Below are positions 37,507 through 48,607 of a stretch of 64,000 nt of DNA, one piece after another (position 1 is the stretch's first letter; each line of letters starts with the position of its first letter). The translations under genes were made by a program, and so were the position numbers. Below the pieces are notes generated by a model, which was given only the letters and a program-made list of their open reading frames with translations, was not told where the DNA came from and did not search any database. Origin of the DNA: Stenogyne calaminthoides (lineage: Eukaryota; Streptophyta; Magnoliopsida; Lamiales; Lamiaceae); NCBI GenBank assembly GCA_037126765.1, contig JBBCBC010000030.1, forward strand, positions 6,606,478 to 6,670,477, written 5' to 3'.

Positions 37507-37831
37507 TAATACCTTTCATATTTAATTTTTTTTTTTTTAAAGTTAAATTTAAAAAAAAAAATCGTCGCTAATCCGTAGCTAAAACCGTCGCTAAATCCGT
37601 AGCAAAAACAATCGCTAATACCGTCGCTAATACCGTCGCTAAAGGGATTAGTCCAAAACGTCGCTAAAATCGTAGCTAAAACCGTCGCTATTTGTGATGG
37701 TTCTCTAGACCGTCGCTAAAATTGTTGACTTTGACCATTTGACTGTAACCGTCGTAAAAACCGTCGCTATTTGCGACGGTTTTTGTAACCGTCGCTAATT
37801 TCCGTCGGTAAAACGCTCGTTTTTTGTAGTG

Positions 37832-38590
37832 TTGGGAACCATACGAGCCACACGCTCAAATCCGCCAAACCCATACATTCCGGGGGAATTAAGAAAGAGG
37901 GCTGTGGCAAGCGCGGTCGCACCACTGCTTCCACATCCAGAAAATGCCTGCGGTGGGAGGCGCTGTTTCACCGCCGCCGCCACTGGTTGTTTTGGTTTCT
38001 CTTCCAAAACTACCAAACGACGTGCGTTCAAACTCCCATTGGCAATGGAGAAGGCGATTGAATTGTCTATTACGATGACGAATTCACCCGACCATTGCCT
38101 GTGGGTGTGGCCGACAACCATCGTTTGAACAAATCACGTCTTTTCACAATCAGGACCAATGCGTCCGTTCATTGATAAATTTAGAGAAAACAGACGCCAT
38201 CCCTCCTCTCATAAATAATTTAGAGGAGAAATAGAGTTTCCTATTGTAACATATATGATCCAGAAGACTTTCGGTTATAAACCTGTTCTTATGTTTATCC
38301 AAATTCAAGGACCTGATACCCCTCATTTCAAACGTCAAAGTAATTCAGAGGAGATATGAACTGTGGTGTTGTTTAGTAATGATAATAATCATGATAAACA
38401 AACTAAATTAAAACCAATTGATATAATAATTTCAAAACAAATACACACAAGGTTTTGAATTAGACTTTCCTGTTAGGCTAGATATTAATGGCAGCAGTTC
38501 ATGTTTCCATCCTTTAAGATCCCATCAGCCAAATTTTGCCGATCTTTTCTCATGAAACGATGTCGTTCGAACATACACATAAATAGCCAA
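37832..38590 (-). other. Internal region of LARD-like element, 5' part
   Basis: The GC-rich portion (37832-38130) has open frames on both strands (for example 37795-38121 on the minus strand) but no recognised domain. The block gcggtcgcaccactgcttcc at 37911 is a diverged copy of gcggccgcaccgccgcttct at 34741 on the other side of the CACTA insertion. Confidence 0.45.
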
Positions 38591-39297
38591 TTTTGAAAAA
38601 ATATTAAATATGTAGACATGACTATTACGAAGTCGTAAAGGCAAGAGTTGGACTCTCTTTCCGTAAGACGATATTGCCCCGTGCTCCGGTGCAATACGGT
38701 ATCATGACAATCGCCCCCAAGATACAACGACTTTAAAGCTTTCCGACCGCTGCACTACGAATCGGAAACTATCGGCGAACGGACTCAAATATTCGGAACT
38801 TCTTGACACAACTCTAATGCAAATACTACAGTTCTAAAATGTCATGTATGCATATTGTAGTTGAATGTCTTGACAACTCACAAAGTTGTCTTTTTGATCG
38901 ATGTAAAATTGATTATTGAAATCAATCACCGATGGAATGAAATGATCATGTGGGGTTCTTTATATAGACTTCTAAAAGTCATAGGTAATAGTTGCGACTC
39001 TTCACCATAAACTTTATTTTTCCAAAAGTCGCAACTTTTAGAAATAGACAACTATTCGCCAAAAGGAATGAGTCAATTTACCTAAAAGACACATCCTTTG
39101 GAATAATTTCTTTTTGTCACAATTTATTACTATTACCATAATAAATACATTCACAAATGTATTTATCCTCATATTAAATGACATTAATTTCTCATTCACC
39201 AAATTTGATTTTGAGAATTCAATTCCACTAAATTCATTTCCACAAAATGAATTATTAATGTCACTTAATTATTTGGTCAAAACCAAAAATTCCAACA
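38591..39297 (-). repeat. 5' LTR of LARD-like element
   Basis: Partner of 31778-32507. The inner end is eroded (ttttgaaaaaatatt where the partner has tgttggaaaaaatatt), with two short deletions in the first 80 bp. Confidence 0.8.
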
Positions 39298-39302
39298 AAA
39301 CT

Positions 39303-39715
39303 ATGTAGAGTTTGGAAGTTTGGATGAAAGTAGTGATGTTGTGGACAAATAAAATTTAATGCGCCAATATTGACACCCGAATATTGGGACGATTCAAAAT
39401 TCAACGACGGGACGGATTAGAAGTTCGATTATAAAAATCTTCAAACATATAATTCTAAGATTGATTCTGATTATAATCACCGGAAAATTCTAAAGCAAAT
39501 TTTGAGGTACATTCAAAAATTTTAACACAATTTTTTAGGTAAGTTCTAAATTCTAATGCAAATTCGGTGATTATTCAGCATTAAATTATAATTAAGTTCA
39601 AGGGATAAAAAACACAGGTAAAATGGAAGAAGCTATTAGTATTCCATGTTCCTGCAAATTGATTTTACAAAATCGAAGAAGATCAACATAATAGTAGCGG
39701 GTTCGACTATCAAGC
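39303..39715. other. Intergenic spacer
   Basis: Non-coding AT-rich DNA between the LARD-like element and CACTA 2; joined to 53382 onward before CACTA 2 inserted. Nothing recognised. Confidence 0.4.
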
Positions 39716-39739
39716 TCACACCACAAAATACATCTAATT

Positions 39740-40090
39740 TAAAGAGGGTCTTAAAGAGGGTTTTAACGAGGGAAATGAGTTTAGGGAGAGCTTTAACGAG
39801 GGGAAAAATCCCTCGTTAAAGTGCTTCTCGGTAACAATTTAACGAGGGGAAAAAAATCCCTCGGCAAATAGCGAGGGTTTTGCCGAGGGACTGACACATG
39901 TCAGTTTACCGAGGGCAGGCAGCCCTCGCCAACTTTCTGACACGCTGGCCCTCGCCAAGGTCCACGTCAAATTTAACGAGGGCCAGCTGGCCCTCGCCTT
40001 CTGATTCCACATCTTTACCGAGGACGACGTGGCCCTCGCCTAATTGGCGAGCTGTTTGCCGATGGAATATACCCTCGCGAATTTAATTGA
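39740..40090. repeat. Left subterminal repeats of CACTA 2
   Basis: More than a dozen copies of (t)aacgaggg(a/c) and its complement ccctcg, in both orientations. The counterpart block is at 53040-53360. Confidence 0.85.
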
Positions 40091-40097
40091 GGTTTTA

Positions 40098-40290
40098 AAA
40101 ATGTCACGCCCAGGTTTCGAGCCTGAGCTGCAAGGCTCCGAGTGCACCCGCGGAACCACTGGGACACGCGAGCGATGGTACTGTAGCAGCATATATGGGT
40201 GAAATTCGCCCCCCATGTGATTCGAACACGCGACCTCCCGGTATAATGTGGCCTTGTGTATACCGCCTAACCGTTTGGGCTAGACGAGTT
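40098..40290 (-). mobile_element. Probable tRNA-derived SINE with two tRNA-like units
   Basis: On the minus strand, unit 1 has an A box TAGCCCAAACGGTTAGG (40282-40266) and a B box GTTCGAATC (40227-40219) about 40 bp apart. Unit 2 has an A-box-like TGTCCCAGTGGTT (40166-40154) and a B box GGCTCGAAACC (40123-40113), again about 40 bp apart. Both spacings suit internal RNA polymerase III promoters. The 3' end is CATTTTTAAAA. No target duplication was confirmed. It lies in the non-coding left part of CACTA 2. Confidence 0.6.
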
Positions 40291-41066
40291 ATTCGTTAGG
40301 AATGTATTTTTAATTGTATAGGTATTATATATTGTGTTTTTACAAAAAAAATTCTTCTATCATTTATTTTAATTATTTGTCATGCATATATATACTTTGA
40401 TTTAATTAAAATATTTATAATAAAATTGTGAAATAAATAATTTATATTCTTATGCATCATTTATTATTATGAGTACATTTTTATATATACTTTTATTAAT
40501 TATTTTTATAAAAATATTATTAATAAAATTTTAAATAATTAGTTTTATATTCTTTTTAACTATTTATTATTATGAATATACATTTATATATATATATATA
40601 TATTTATATTAATTATTTTTACTAAAATATTTTTAGATAATCATTTTCATACTCTTTTTCACAAAATGTAATCCTAATACGTTTGAATTAAACTATTTTT
40701 CATAAAAAAAAAAAATTAATAATCATCTTTATTTACTAACAAATGTACATATTGATCATTATTTTTTTAAATATTTTTAATAAAATTGCAAAATTATTAT
40801 TTTTGTATTAGTTTTCACTATTTACTAACACGTGTACATATACACCTATAATAATCTTTTTTTTAATAAAATTTTAAAGCATTCTCACAAACTAATAATA
40901 TAGATTAATCAATAATATTCATAAAAAATAAACATAAAACACACATGTGGTGTTCGAATATTCTAAAATAAAACACAACAAAATATGTAGCGTTCGAAAG
41001 CAACATAAAACATTACAAAATATTTAGTCAAATGTTTAAATAACACACACACACACAAAGTTTAAT
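40291..41066. other. AT-rich non-coding part of CACTA 2
   Basis: Very AT-rich, with a (TA)n tract at 40585-40602 and (CA)n at 41042-41057. No ORF or further element. Confidence 0.5.
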
Positions 41067-42935
41067 GCATGATCATAATCATCATGATCATCATCATCTT
41101 CTTCATTGTCATTTACTATGGGAAATTGAATAGGAGGAAAAAAAGTGGGATCAAATGTACCGGCTGCTCTGGTCAAGTCAGTGAGACCTTGAGTACTCCC
41201 GAAAGAGTCGATGGAACGACGTCGAACACGAGCGGTAGAACCAGTGGGACCTACAGGAGCATTAGGAGGAGCATGATACCGAGGGAATGGAGGAACAAAA
41301 AGACCAGGCTGAGCATAACCACCGGTCGGTGGGAGTAACCCCATTTGGGGAACCACCGATTCCCTACAACCCCCTTTGAGGGGAGTAACACCGGTGCACG
41401 TGGTGCACCGGTTGGAGCCACGTCTGGCTGTGGAGCACGGTTCCTTGCCACGGGCCGGCCGGTGGACAGCGGTTACTGCCACATGGAGAAAAATTGGCTC
41501 ATCTGGTTCATTTGACTCTGCATTTGTGTCATCTGTCTAGCCATTTTCTCTCTTTGTTGTCTTTCATGCTCGAGAGTGCGCTCCTGTGCCAAAAAGCGTT
41601 CTTGATCAAATTGGGAGTAGCCGCCGATAGAGGTGCCCCCAGATGTTCCGCCTGGGCCAGATTGAATGCGCCCCAACTCCGACATTTGCCCCAAACCCCT
41701 GAATTTCCCATGGGAGTACGACACCTGTTGCGTATAGAATTGGTTAGCTTGTCTATTGCGCTCGTACACGTCTACATCCGCAGGTACCTCAGCTTCGATC
41801 CGTGCCTCCACGGCTTGCTGACATACAAATATTTTAAACAAAGTTACTTGAAGCACTTACGAAGTTATATATTGGATAAACAAAGTTACTTGAAACACTT
41901 ACAATTACGGATTGCATCTCCTCATACGTGGCACCTTTTGAGTGAAAATGCTTCACGAGTTCCCATGCGGTTGTGAGGCGTCCATGTTGCAGCCACTGTA
42001 TATTTTGTATAATTTTGTTAATTATCAATTATTATGTACTAAAATAATTTAAATATCGATTTGTTGTGGTGCAAAAACTACTTACAAATTCATACGCAAA
42101 ATCTATCGCTCCTTTGGATCCTCCATGATGCGTGGATTTTTTAGATGCCCGATTTTTTCGGCACTGATCGCTCTTTGCCTTGACCTCAGGTCGGTCCCAA
42201 TAAAGTTTCAAACTCTTCCATATTTCGTCGTCCCATGGTGGCACCTTTCCCTTTTGACGGTGTAGGGTTTTCCAGTTATTGAGAAGATCACCGTACCGCG
42301 TTGCAGCCCTCTTCAGAAACAATTCTTTAATCTGTGCTTTGTTTTCCCTCTGTGTATCCCAGGTGACATCCCTCTAACAAAACAATAAAAATTAACGTTG
42401 ATTAATTATAAGTAACAATATAATAAATGAGTTATTTAAATTAATCAAACGAATGCATACCTGGAATATTTGCCACCATGTATTCTTTCGATCAGCAGTA
42501 ACCGATGCCCAGTTGAATCCACCCAACTCCATGTGTCGGGACATTATGTTTCTTATGATCCTCGAACATTTATTCGAGGGATGCAACCTGTAAAATTAAA
42601 AGAGTGTTACACACGTATATATATGCATGATATATAAATAAAAGACAAAGTGGTATAACATACTTCCCGTTGAACACACGTATATGTAGTCGGATCTGTG
42701 GTGGATCATGATCAGCGAGTTCATCTGCGTCGATCTCCCGATTCCTAGAAGAATCATCATCACCTTCAGTTGATTCACGGTGATCATCATCAGTACTCGT
42801 CGTCTCATGATCATTGGGTATTGGTACCCGATTCGGCTGTTCGTCTTCATCATTATCATGGGAATTCGACCCACATCCACTGGATCTCCCAAATAAAGCT
42901 CTGCTCAGGGTCTTTCGTATACCTCTACCGGTCAT
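41067..42935 (-). pseudogene. CACTA 2 Transposase_24-type gene, five exons, 3' end broken
   Basis: Minus-strand exons are 42664-42935, 42461-42587, 42086-42373, 41903-41995 and 41817 down to about 41067, all with consensus GT/AG borders and consistent phase for the first joins. The start MTGRGIRKTLSRALFG leads to an acidic linker. Next comes the family-typical block KLHPSNKCSRIIRNIM...FNWASVTADRKNTWWQIF, then RYGDLLNNWKTLHRQKG and SDQCRKNRASKK. This is the conserved core of plant Ptta/En/Spm-type Transposase_24 proteins, thought to bind DNA. The last exon ends in glutamine/methionine-rich coiled coil (QMTQMQSQMNQMSQF) and meets a stop near 41471. A proline-rich tail continues in other frames (41067-41470), so the end is frameshifted. 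Confidence 0.8.
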
Positions 42936-42980
42936 CTGTAACAATATTGGTTAAATACATTAATTAAAATAACACATTTC

Positions 42981-42985
<5 letters not shown>

Positions 42986-43018
<33 letters not shown>
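42986..43018. repeat. (TA)n microsatellite
   Basis: About 17 uninterrupted TA units, upstream of the CACTA 2 gene on the minus strand. Confidence 0.95.
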
Positions 43019-43022
<4 letters not shown>

Positions 43023-43126
43023 TACATTAATTAAAATAACTTATTTCACAACTCATATATCATCTTCATCAATAATTAAATACAAGCAACCATAACAAAG
43101 ATATCTATAGATACTAATTAGTTTCA

Positions 43127-43372
43127 TCAATTATCTTCTGAATCATAATTATGATATCTATCTTCATCTTCATCTTCATCTTCATCTTCATCTTCATCTT
43201 CATCTTCATCTTCATCTTTATCTTCATCTTCATCTTCCTCTTCCTCTTCGTCTTCCTCTTCCTCTTCCTCGTCTCCTGCCTCTTCTTCTTCATCTTCTTC
43301 TTCTTCTTCTTCAACTACTCCATCGTTCAAATCTGCTAAAATGACATGATCATCATCTATTTGCACATTCAT
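43127..43372 (-). CDS. Acidic (Asp-Glu)n ORF upstream of the CACTA 2 gene
   Basis: 81-codon minus-strand frame, MNVQIDDDHVILADLNDG followed by an almost pure Glu/Asp run and RYHNYDSEDN. The DNA is an expanded (TTCATC)n/(TTC)n tract on the plus strand (43160-43318). It may be the first exon of the Transposase_24 gene, which begins just downstream at an acceptor-like TTACAG|ATG, or merely a microsatellite that happens to be open. Confidence 0.35.
   Translation of the reverse strand: MNVQIDDDHVILADLNDGVVEEEEEEDEEEEAGDEEEEEEDEEEEEDEDEDKDEDEDEDEDEDEDEDEDEDRYHNYDSEDN
43160..43318. repeat. (TTCATC)n / (TTC)n microsatellite
   Basis: About twelve ttcatc units, then mixed cttc(c/t)tcttc units. Open in the minus-strand frame described as an acidic ORF. 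Confidence 0.9.
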
Positions 43373-43384
43373 TTGGGATGATAT

Positions 43385-45234
43385 TGTTGGGATTATACTG
43401 GAAAGTATGTTTTTTACTTTGTATAATCGAAACTGAATTTTCAGACTTATTTACAGAAATAAATTGTTTATCACTGATGCTTTAAATATGATTGAATGTT
43501 ACATATATTTACTGCATAACTGTTCAATAATTCGTACGTGTTACATTGTAGTTAATTTAGTGATACCAGATCACAGAAGATTAAATTAACAGTCCCTTGT
43601 AACTAAAAGTAGGCCATTCACGACCTAGATGGAAATGAACAACCTATCGTGAAAGGTTGAGGTGTAAGGCTCAGATTGGTTTGTCTTGACCAAGAGATTA
43701 CACTAGTGCATGGTGATCCTTTGAATAGGACCTCTGAGGAGGATAAATTCTTCAGAACAAAACAAGGAAGAATTAGACCTCAGTGGTTCGTTGTTTCTTA
43801 ACCTTCGTCCCTTAAATAGGATCACGTGAGATTGGTAACTATTGCTTTGACTTATCATAGGTAGCGAATCAAAGAGAGATTCAATACTTTTTATCTTGGG
43901 CAATATTATTAGTCACATGTGATTGCTAAGATTTAATACGAAGAATTGTGTGCAAGTACGCTTGTTTGATTTGCCCCCTTGGGAGGTTCATAAGCTTTAT
44001 CATACCAAAATCTTGCAAGTGGAATTTGTTTCCGGTATGGATAATAATGTTGAACCGTTCCTTGACCAAGGATAAAAGATATTAATTAATTAGAAAGCTA
44101 TTTCAGTGACTTGAATTAATTAATGGGCTAGGTAATCTTAAACACGGGAAATAATGACCGGGAGCCATATTGACTGTAATATGGGTTAAGATGGATGGTG
44201 CAATATTAATTATGTAGTGGGATTAATTAATATTTATGGGCTTGAATTATATTGTGGCTCAATATTAGATATTCAAGGTCCATTAGAAGGTCCAATCTTA
44301 ATTCTCCTAAAGGCCCCCTGAGTAGCCCAACAAATAGTCCAATAACTGAAAAAGGTGATTAAAATAAAATAAATATTGTTGCTTATTTTTCCTCCATATT
44401 TTCGAAATTTATGGATAAAAGAGGGAGAAAGATTTTCTTTGAATTTTGTTATGGAATGAAGATATGTATTCTTGGAATACAAGATTATCTCATTAAATTC
44501 AAGAAATCTCCCACTTGGTTATCTATATAGAAAATTTCGAAATTTTGAAAATATAGTGGGCAAGAAAAATTTTCTTGATTTTCTTGAAAATATATTATGG
44601 AAGATATGTATTTCTTGAAATACAAGAATATCTCATAAATTCAAGAAGATCCAAATCTTGGATTCTTGCACACATTAATTTTCGAAAATACCATATTGTT
44701 GAGGAGGTGGGATTTTTGTGGAATATTTTAATTATGGGGAAAAGGATATAAGAGATATATTCAAGATTTCTTGGTGACCAAGAAAAGTCTTTTCCCACAT
44801 TGATTTTCTACAAGAATTTTCGACCACTCCTCTCCTATAAATAGGGGATGATTAGTTCATTCCCAAGTACAATTCCATGTGCTGGAAAAATTAGCAAATC
44901 CACAAAGGTGGTGCAACAAAGTTTATTTTTTCCTTTTGTTAATTGTTCGACAAGTGTCCTTCCACCGGATAGTTGAGCAAGGGCTAAGGAAATACTTGGG
45001 AAGTCCTTTTGGTTAGTCCGTCCGACCGAAGTCACTGCCATCCCGAGAGGTACGTTCACGTAAACCTGTAGATTCCGCATGCGTAGGTTTTACGTGGCTT
45101 TTTATATGCATGATATGTTGTTGCAATTATTATTTGAATTAATATAGGATTAATTCATGCTAGTAATAATTAATGAATTAAATTTGTATTTAAATATTCA
45201 CCCCGAATAGATATGTGCAACTCATTCCCCAACA
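43385..45234 (+). repeat. 5' LTR of Copia B
   Basis: 1850 bp, TGTTGGGATTATACTGG ... CATTCCCCAACA. A TATA-like box (CCTATAAATAGGGGATG, about 44835-44851) lies in the region expected for the U3/R border, followed by the conserved gtgctggaaaaattagcaaa. Confidence 0.95.
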
Positions 45235-45236
45235 AC

Positions 45237-45250
45237 TGGTATCAAAGCCA
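45237..45250 (+). promoter_or_regulatory. Primer-binding site (initiator Met-tRNA)
   Basis: TGGTATCAAAGCCA, two bases after the 5' LTR, differs at one position from the usual TGGTATCAGAGCC complement of the 3' end of tRNA-iMet. It primes minus-strand DNA synthesis in Copia elements. Confidence 0.9.
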
Positions 45251-46706
45251 CGGTTTCGGGCTCTGAATTTTTTAAATTGTAATTTAATTTGTGGACATTA
45301 AATTTGAAATTGGATAGTAGAACTGTTAGATCTGTTTTGCAGGTATCCAATTGTCATGGATTTTAATGTGTTTATTTATGCATGCATATAAATTGTGGTT
45401 TTAATTGATTCGATTCGGATTTGTTTTTTGCCTCTTGAGAAAATCCACGAGTAGACTAGGATTTGTTTGATTTGATCAATGTAATAGACTAGTCTAGATC
45501 TAGGTTTATTTATTTTTTGTAAATAAATTGTAACCGGATCGGGAACAAAAGAGACGAAGAATTAAAGGACAAAATCGTAAACAAAAGCAGCGGCAGGCTA
45601 GGGCAGGTAGGAGCGTGATGGTGACGGGACAGGTCAAGTCTGGCCGGGCACATATCGTCTTGGCGCCGCTTGCAAAGCCGAACTGGATGGGCGACGACAA
45701 GGGACGGTATGTGAAGACTCGGGCTACCGAGGTCGCGGAGAGGTGGAATGGGCGAGCTGCAAGGATGAGCGTGGATCGCCGCCGCGTCGCTGAGAGCTTA
45801 AGCTCGCTGACATTTAGGCCGGAGGCGTGCTGAGGCATCAAGGGCGCGACCGGGCCGAGGATGTCGCCGAGGTCGCTTTAAGGCCAAGTGGCCGGCGGAT
45901 TTGAGCGTGCATCCCGCACAAGGCGAAGCCGCCATGCGTGGCGTTTGAGATGAAGTATTTTTCGAGACGAACGAGTGGGAGAAATTCGAGACGTGTTTCT
46001 TCAAGATCGTGCCAAGAAAATTCAAACCATGACAATTGGATAATTTGTGCCCAATATGTTTATTTTTCATTTTTGCTTTGATTTATTTGTGCTTTCTTAT
46101 GCTTTATTTAATTTGTTTAAATGTGTTTGCATGAGGGTTGCCAAATGGAAAAATCTCATCTTCAAAATTACTAAGTATGTTTAAATAATTAATTGACAAT
46201 TTTATTAGGATAATAAAATTGAATTAATTTTGACCTCCATGATTTATTTATTTGTGAATTCTTTTGGAGAAAATCCCCCGGGGACGGTCAAAAGATAGCT
46301 TTCACATGAATGAATTCCAAACGGATGATTGTGGGTTATTACTAGTGGTGGGCGATGACCCCCCATGAGGCTCGATCAAAGCGAAATAGTAATCCTGTAT
46401 TTAATCATGGTTATTACTTAGGTATAAAATTGATATGCATATACTTCCCCGAAGTCCCTGTCAATTTTATATTGGTCAAGTGGGAGCCAACTATTAATCT
46501 GGATATTAAAGGTTTGTAATTGTTCTTGTTTGTAACCTGCTTGAATGTGTTTAAATAATGACCCACCCCACGTGGCTTATTTAAACTGTTTTGAGATGTT
46601 GGTTGATGCATGTTCATATTTTTTTTGAGATTTTAATATGATGCATGTGATCGAACCTTGTGATATATTTGTGCTTATGCATGTTATTATTTATTTCAGT
46701 TCATCA
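45251..46706 (+). other. Untranslated leader of Copia B with GC-rich core
   Basis: 45545-45960 is strongly GC-rich and unlike its AT-rich neighbours. Its ends match the leader of Copia A (cggatcgg... and gacgaacgagtgggagaaat) but the middle does not. A short frame next to gag, ERVGEIRDVFLQD, is shared by both copies in the same frame. Confidence 0.6.
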
Positions 46707-47430
46707 TGTCGCAACCTTTTAATCCACTGGTATATACACTCAAAGAATAATAATTAACTGGAGAAAACTATAATGTTTGGAAACGAAATATGAGCTTTGT
46801 CCTACCTGCACAAAAACATTTTTGGATTCTTGATGTACACAAGCCCACGTAAAGCCTCTTGATGAATCACCTGATGCGGAAAGACATGAGTATAATATTT
46901 GGGAGCAGGCCAATGAACCCATGAAACGTGTAATCTTGACTTCACTGTCTGATGATTTGAGACACATTCATGAAGGTGTTGAGTCTGCTACGGAAATTAT
47001 GCAAAGTCTTGAAGAAATGTTTTTAACAAAAGACCGCATGATCGATCAGTTTAAAATTGACGACGTGCATTTAAATTTGAAAATGGCCGAGGAACACCAG
47101 AAGGGAAGCTTGTTCTCGAGTCAAACACCATTTTCTAAAACCGGCTTATCTCGGAACTAAGTATTGTGATGAGGCCCAAATCGAATTTTTGTTGCTTACT
47201 CTGCCAAGGAGCTTCGATGGATTTTACTGTGGTTTTGTGATGAGTGATCACATGTTTACTATGGATAATCTACAAGAAGCCTTGGAGAAAGTGGAGAAGC
47301 ATTTAGGAAAGAAAGACGAAGCATTGGTGACCAAAAGTCTTTTCTCAAGATCTAGGCCAGTGGAAGGCAAGTCTCAAGAAAAGGAAAGTGGTCAGAACCA
47401 AAGCAAACTCATCACTAAGAAAAAGTGAAA
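46707..47430 (+). pseudogene. Copia B gag remnant
   Basis: Begins MSQPFNPL at 46707, runs into two in-frame stops, and continues (LTGENYNVWKRN) as in other Copia gag proteins. It is then open in shifted frames at 46921-47160 and 47189-47428 (FKIDDVHLNLKM, MDNLQEALEKVEKH). The zinc knuckle after it (about 47479-47515) has lost its pattern: FNSGGERTLE in place of FNCG..GH. Gag would package the RNA in virus-like particles; this copy cannot. Confidence 0.75.
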
Positions 47431-47910
47431 AAAGACTAAGCTATTTGGTTGGGTGTCAAGAAAGAACCAAAAGGAATATGTTTTAATTCGGGGGGAGAAA
47501 GAACATTGGAGGTCACTATTCCAATCCCAAAAGGAAAGGAAAGAAAGGTAATCCTCACTCACTAGTTGTTGAAACTTGTTTAGCGGCGTATGCCTCCCAT
47601 TTATGGGTGGTGGATGAGGATCCATCGATCATGTTTGTTTCACATTACAGGGGTTCAAACGGACTTACAACAACTAAGTGAAAGTGAGATCCTCATCACA
47701 CCGGGCGATCTTTACGAGTGGCGGTGAAGCGATGGGAGAAGTGCACTGTCTTTTGAAGAGCGAGTTTTAATTTTAAGAGATGTTCTCAGACGTTCGAAGT
47801 TTTAGAAAGAATTTGATTTCGGTTTCTAAAAATTTTTCATGATGGATATTCGGTTACTTTTAATAAAGTTGTTACCATTTCTCTTTTGATAAATTTATCG
47901 TCATGGAACG
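47431..47910 (+). pseudogene. Copia B protease region, heavily decayed
   Basis: VVETCLAAY and WVVDEDPS-like fragments mark the region between gag and integrase where the aspartic protease should be. The catalytic triplet is not recognisable, and several stops occur. Confidence 0.5.
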
Positions 47911-48607
47911 TTGGCGAATAATCTCTATACAATGCTTGTGCACACCACTCAATTAAATGCATCCTATAACACATCAACTCTTTCCGAGAAAAGAAAACGT
48001 TCATCAGACGTGAACGAGACACTTCTTTGGCATCTAAGATTAGGTCATATAAATCCAAAGAGGATCCAAAGGTTGGTGAAAGACGGTTCTCTGGAGCTTC
48101 TCCAAGTTGAACCGTTTCCAACCTGCGAATCATGTTTGGAGGGGAAAATGACCAAGAGGGCATTTGGAGCCAAGGGAATAGGGACCAAATAAGTGTTAGA
48201 GATCGTTCACACAGATGTATGTGGTCCAATGTCAACCAAAGCAAGAGGAGGTTATGAGTATTTCGTCACTTTCATTGATGATTACTCAAGGTACGGTTTT
48301 TTTCCTTATGAAGCATAAATCTAAGACCTTTGAAAAATTCAAAGAATTTAAGGCTCAAGCAGAGAATCATAGGGAAAAACGTATCAATTCTCTACGATCT
48401 GATCGTGGAGGCGAATACCTCAGCGATGAGTTTTTGAACTACTTATTTGATGAAGGGATTGTATCCCAGCTCACTGCACCCGGAACCCCTCAACAAAATG
48501 GGGTTGCAGAGCGAAGAAACAGAACTCTTTTGGAAATGGTTAGATCAATGATGAGTTATGCGGATCTTCCCAAGTGGATTTCGGGGTCATGCCTTGGAAA
48601 CAAATGA
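47911..48607 (+). pseudogene. Copia B integrase (pre-integrase and catalytic core), frameshifted
   Basis: A GAG-pre-integrase block (LLWHLRLGHINPKRIQRL ... CESCLEGKMTKR, HHCC zinc-binding pattern) spans 47911-48192. An in-frame stop at 48190-48192 precedes the core. The three catalytic residues are all present: D in IVHTDVCGP (about 48205), D in LRSDRGGEYL (about 48400) and E in NGVAERRNRT (about 48505). The frame changes at a T run near 48297 (ggttttttt). It changes again at about 48575-48607 where the integrase tail begins. Confidence 0.85.

Larger units (their letters stand above)
34835..37831. mobile_element. CACTA element 3, non-autonomous, mostly minisatellite
   Basis: 2997 bp with ends CACTACAAAAAAGACGAG ... 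CTCGTTTTTTGTAGTG and a perfect 3-bp duplication ttg (32-34 of 34832-34834; 37832-37834). Subterminal repeats are variants of gcgacggttttt on the left (34860-34985) and accgtcgctaa on the right (37560-37800). The centre is AT-rich and then a long 23-bp minisatellite. No transposase or other coding sequence. Confidence 0.95.
31778..39297 (-). mobile_element. Non-coding LTR retrotransposon (LARD-like), split by CACTA 3
   Basis: Two similar LTRs, 31778-32507 and about 38591-39297, lie in the same orientation. On the minus strand the polypurine tract TGTAGGGGAT directly precedes the TGTTGGAATTTTTGG start of the 3' LTR, so the element runs right to left. Outer flanks aaaat and aaact differ by one base, consistent with an aged 5-bp duplication. 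Without the CACTA insertion (34835-37831) the internal part is about 3.1 kb and has no gag or pol motifs. No convincing primer-binding site is seen at 38590. Confidence 0.75.

Noticed and set aside
41494..41976. 160-codon plus-strand open frame
   Set aside because: It is the antisense shadow of the CACTA 2 gene's last exon (glutamine-rich coiled coil) and has no domain or start context of its own.
45615..46070. Several GC-rich open frames on both strands in the Copia B leader
   Set aside because: They sit in the untranslated leader, and most are not conserved in Copia A; only the short shared frame was kept as an observation.
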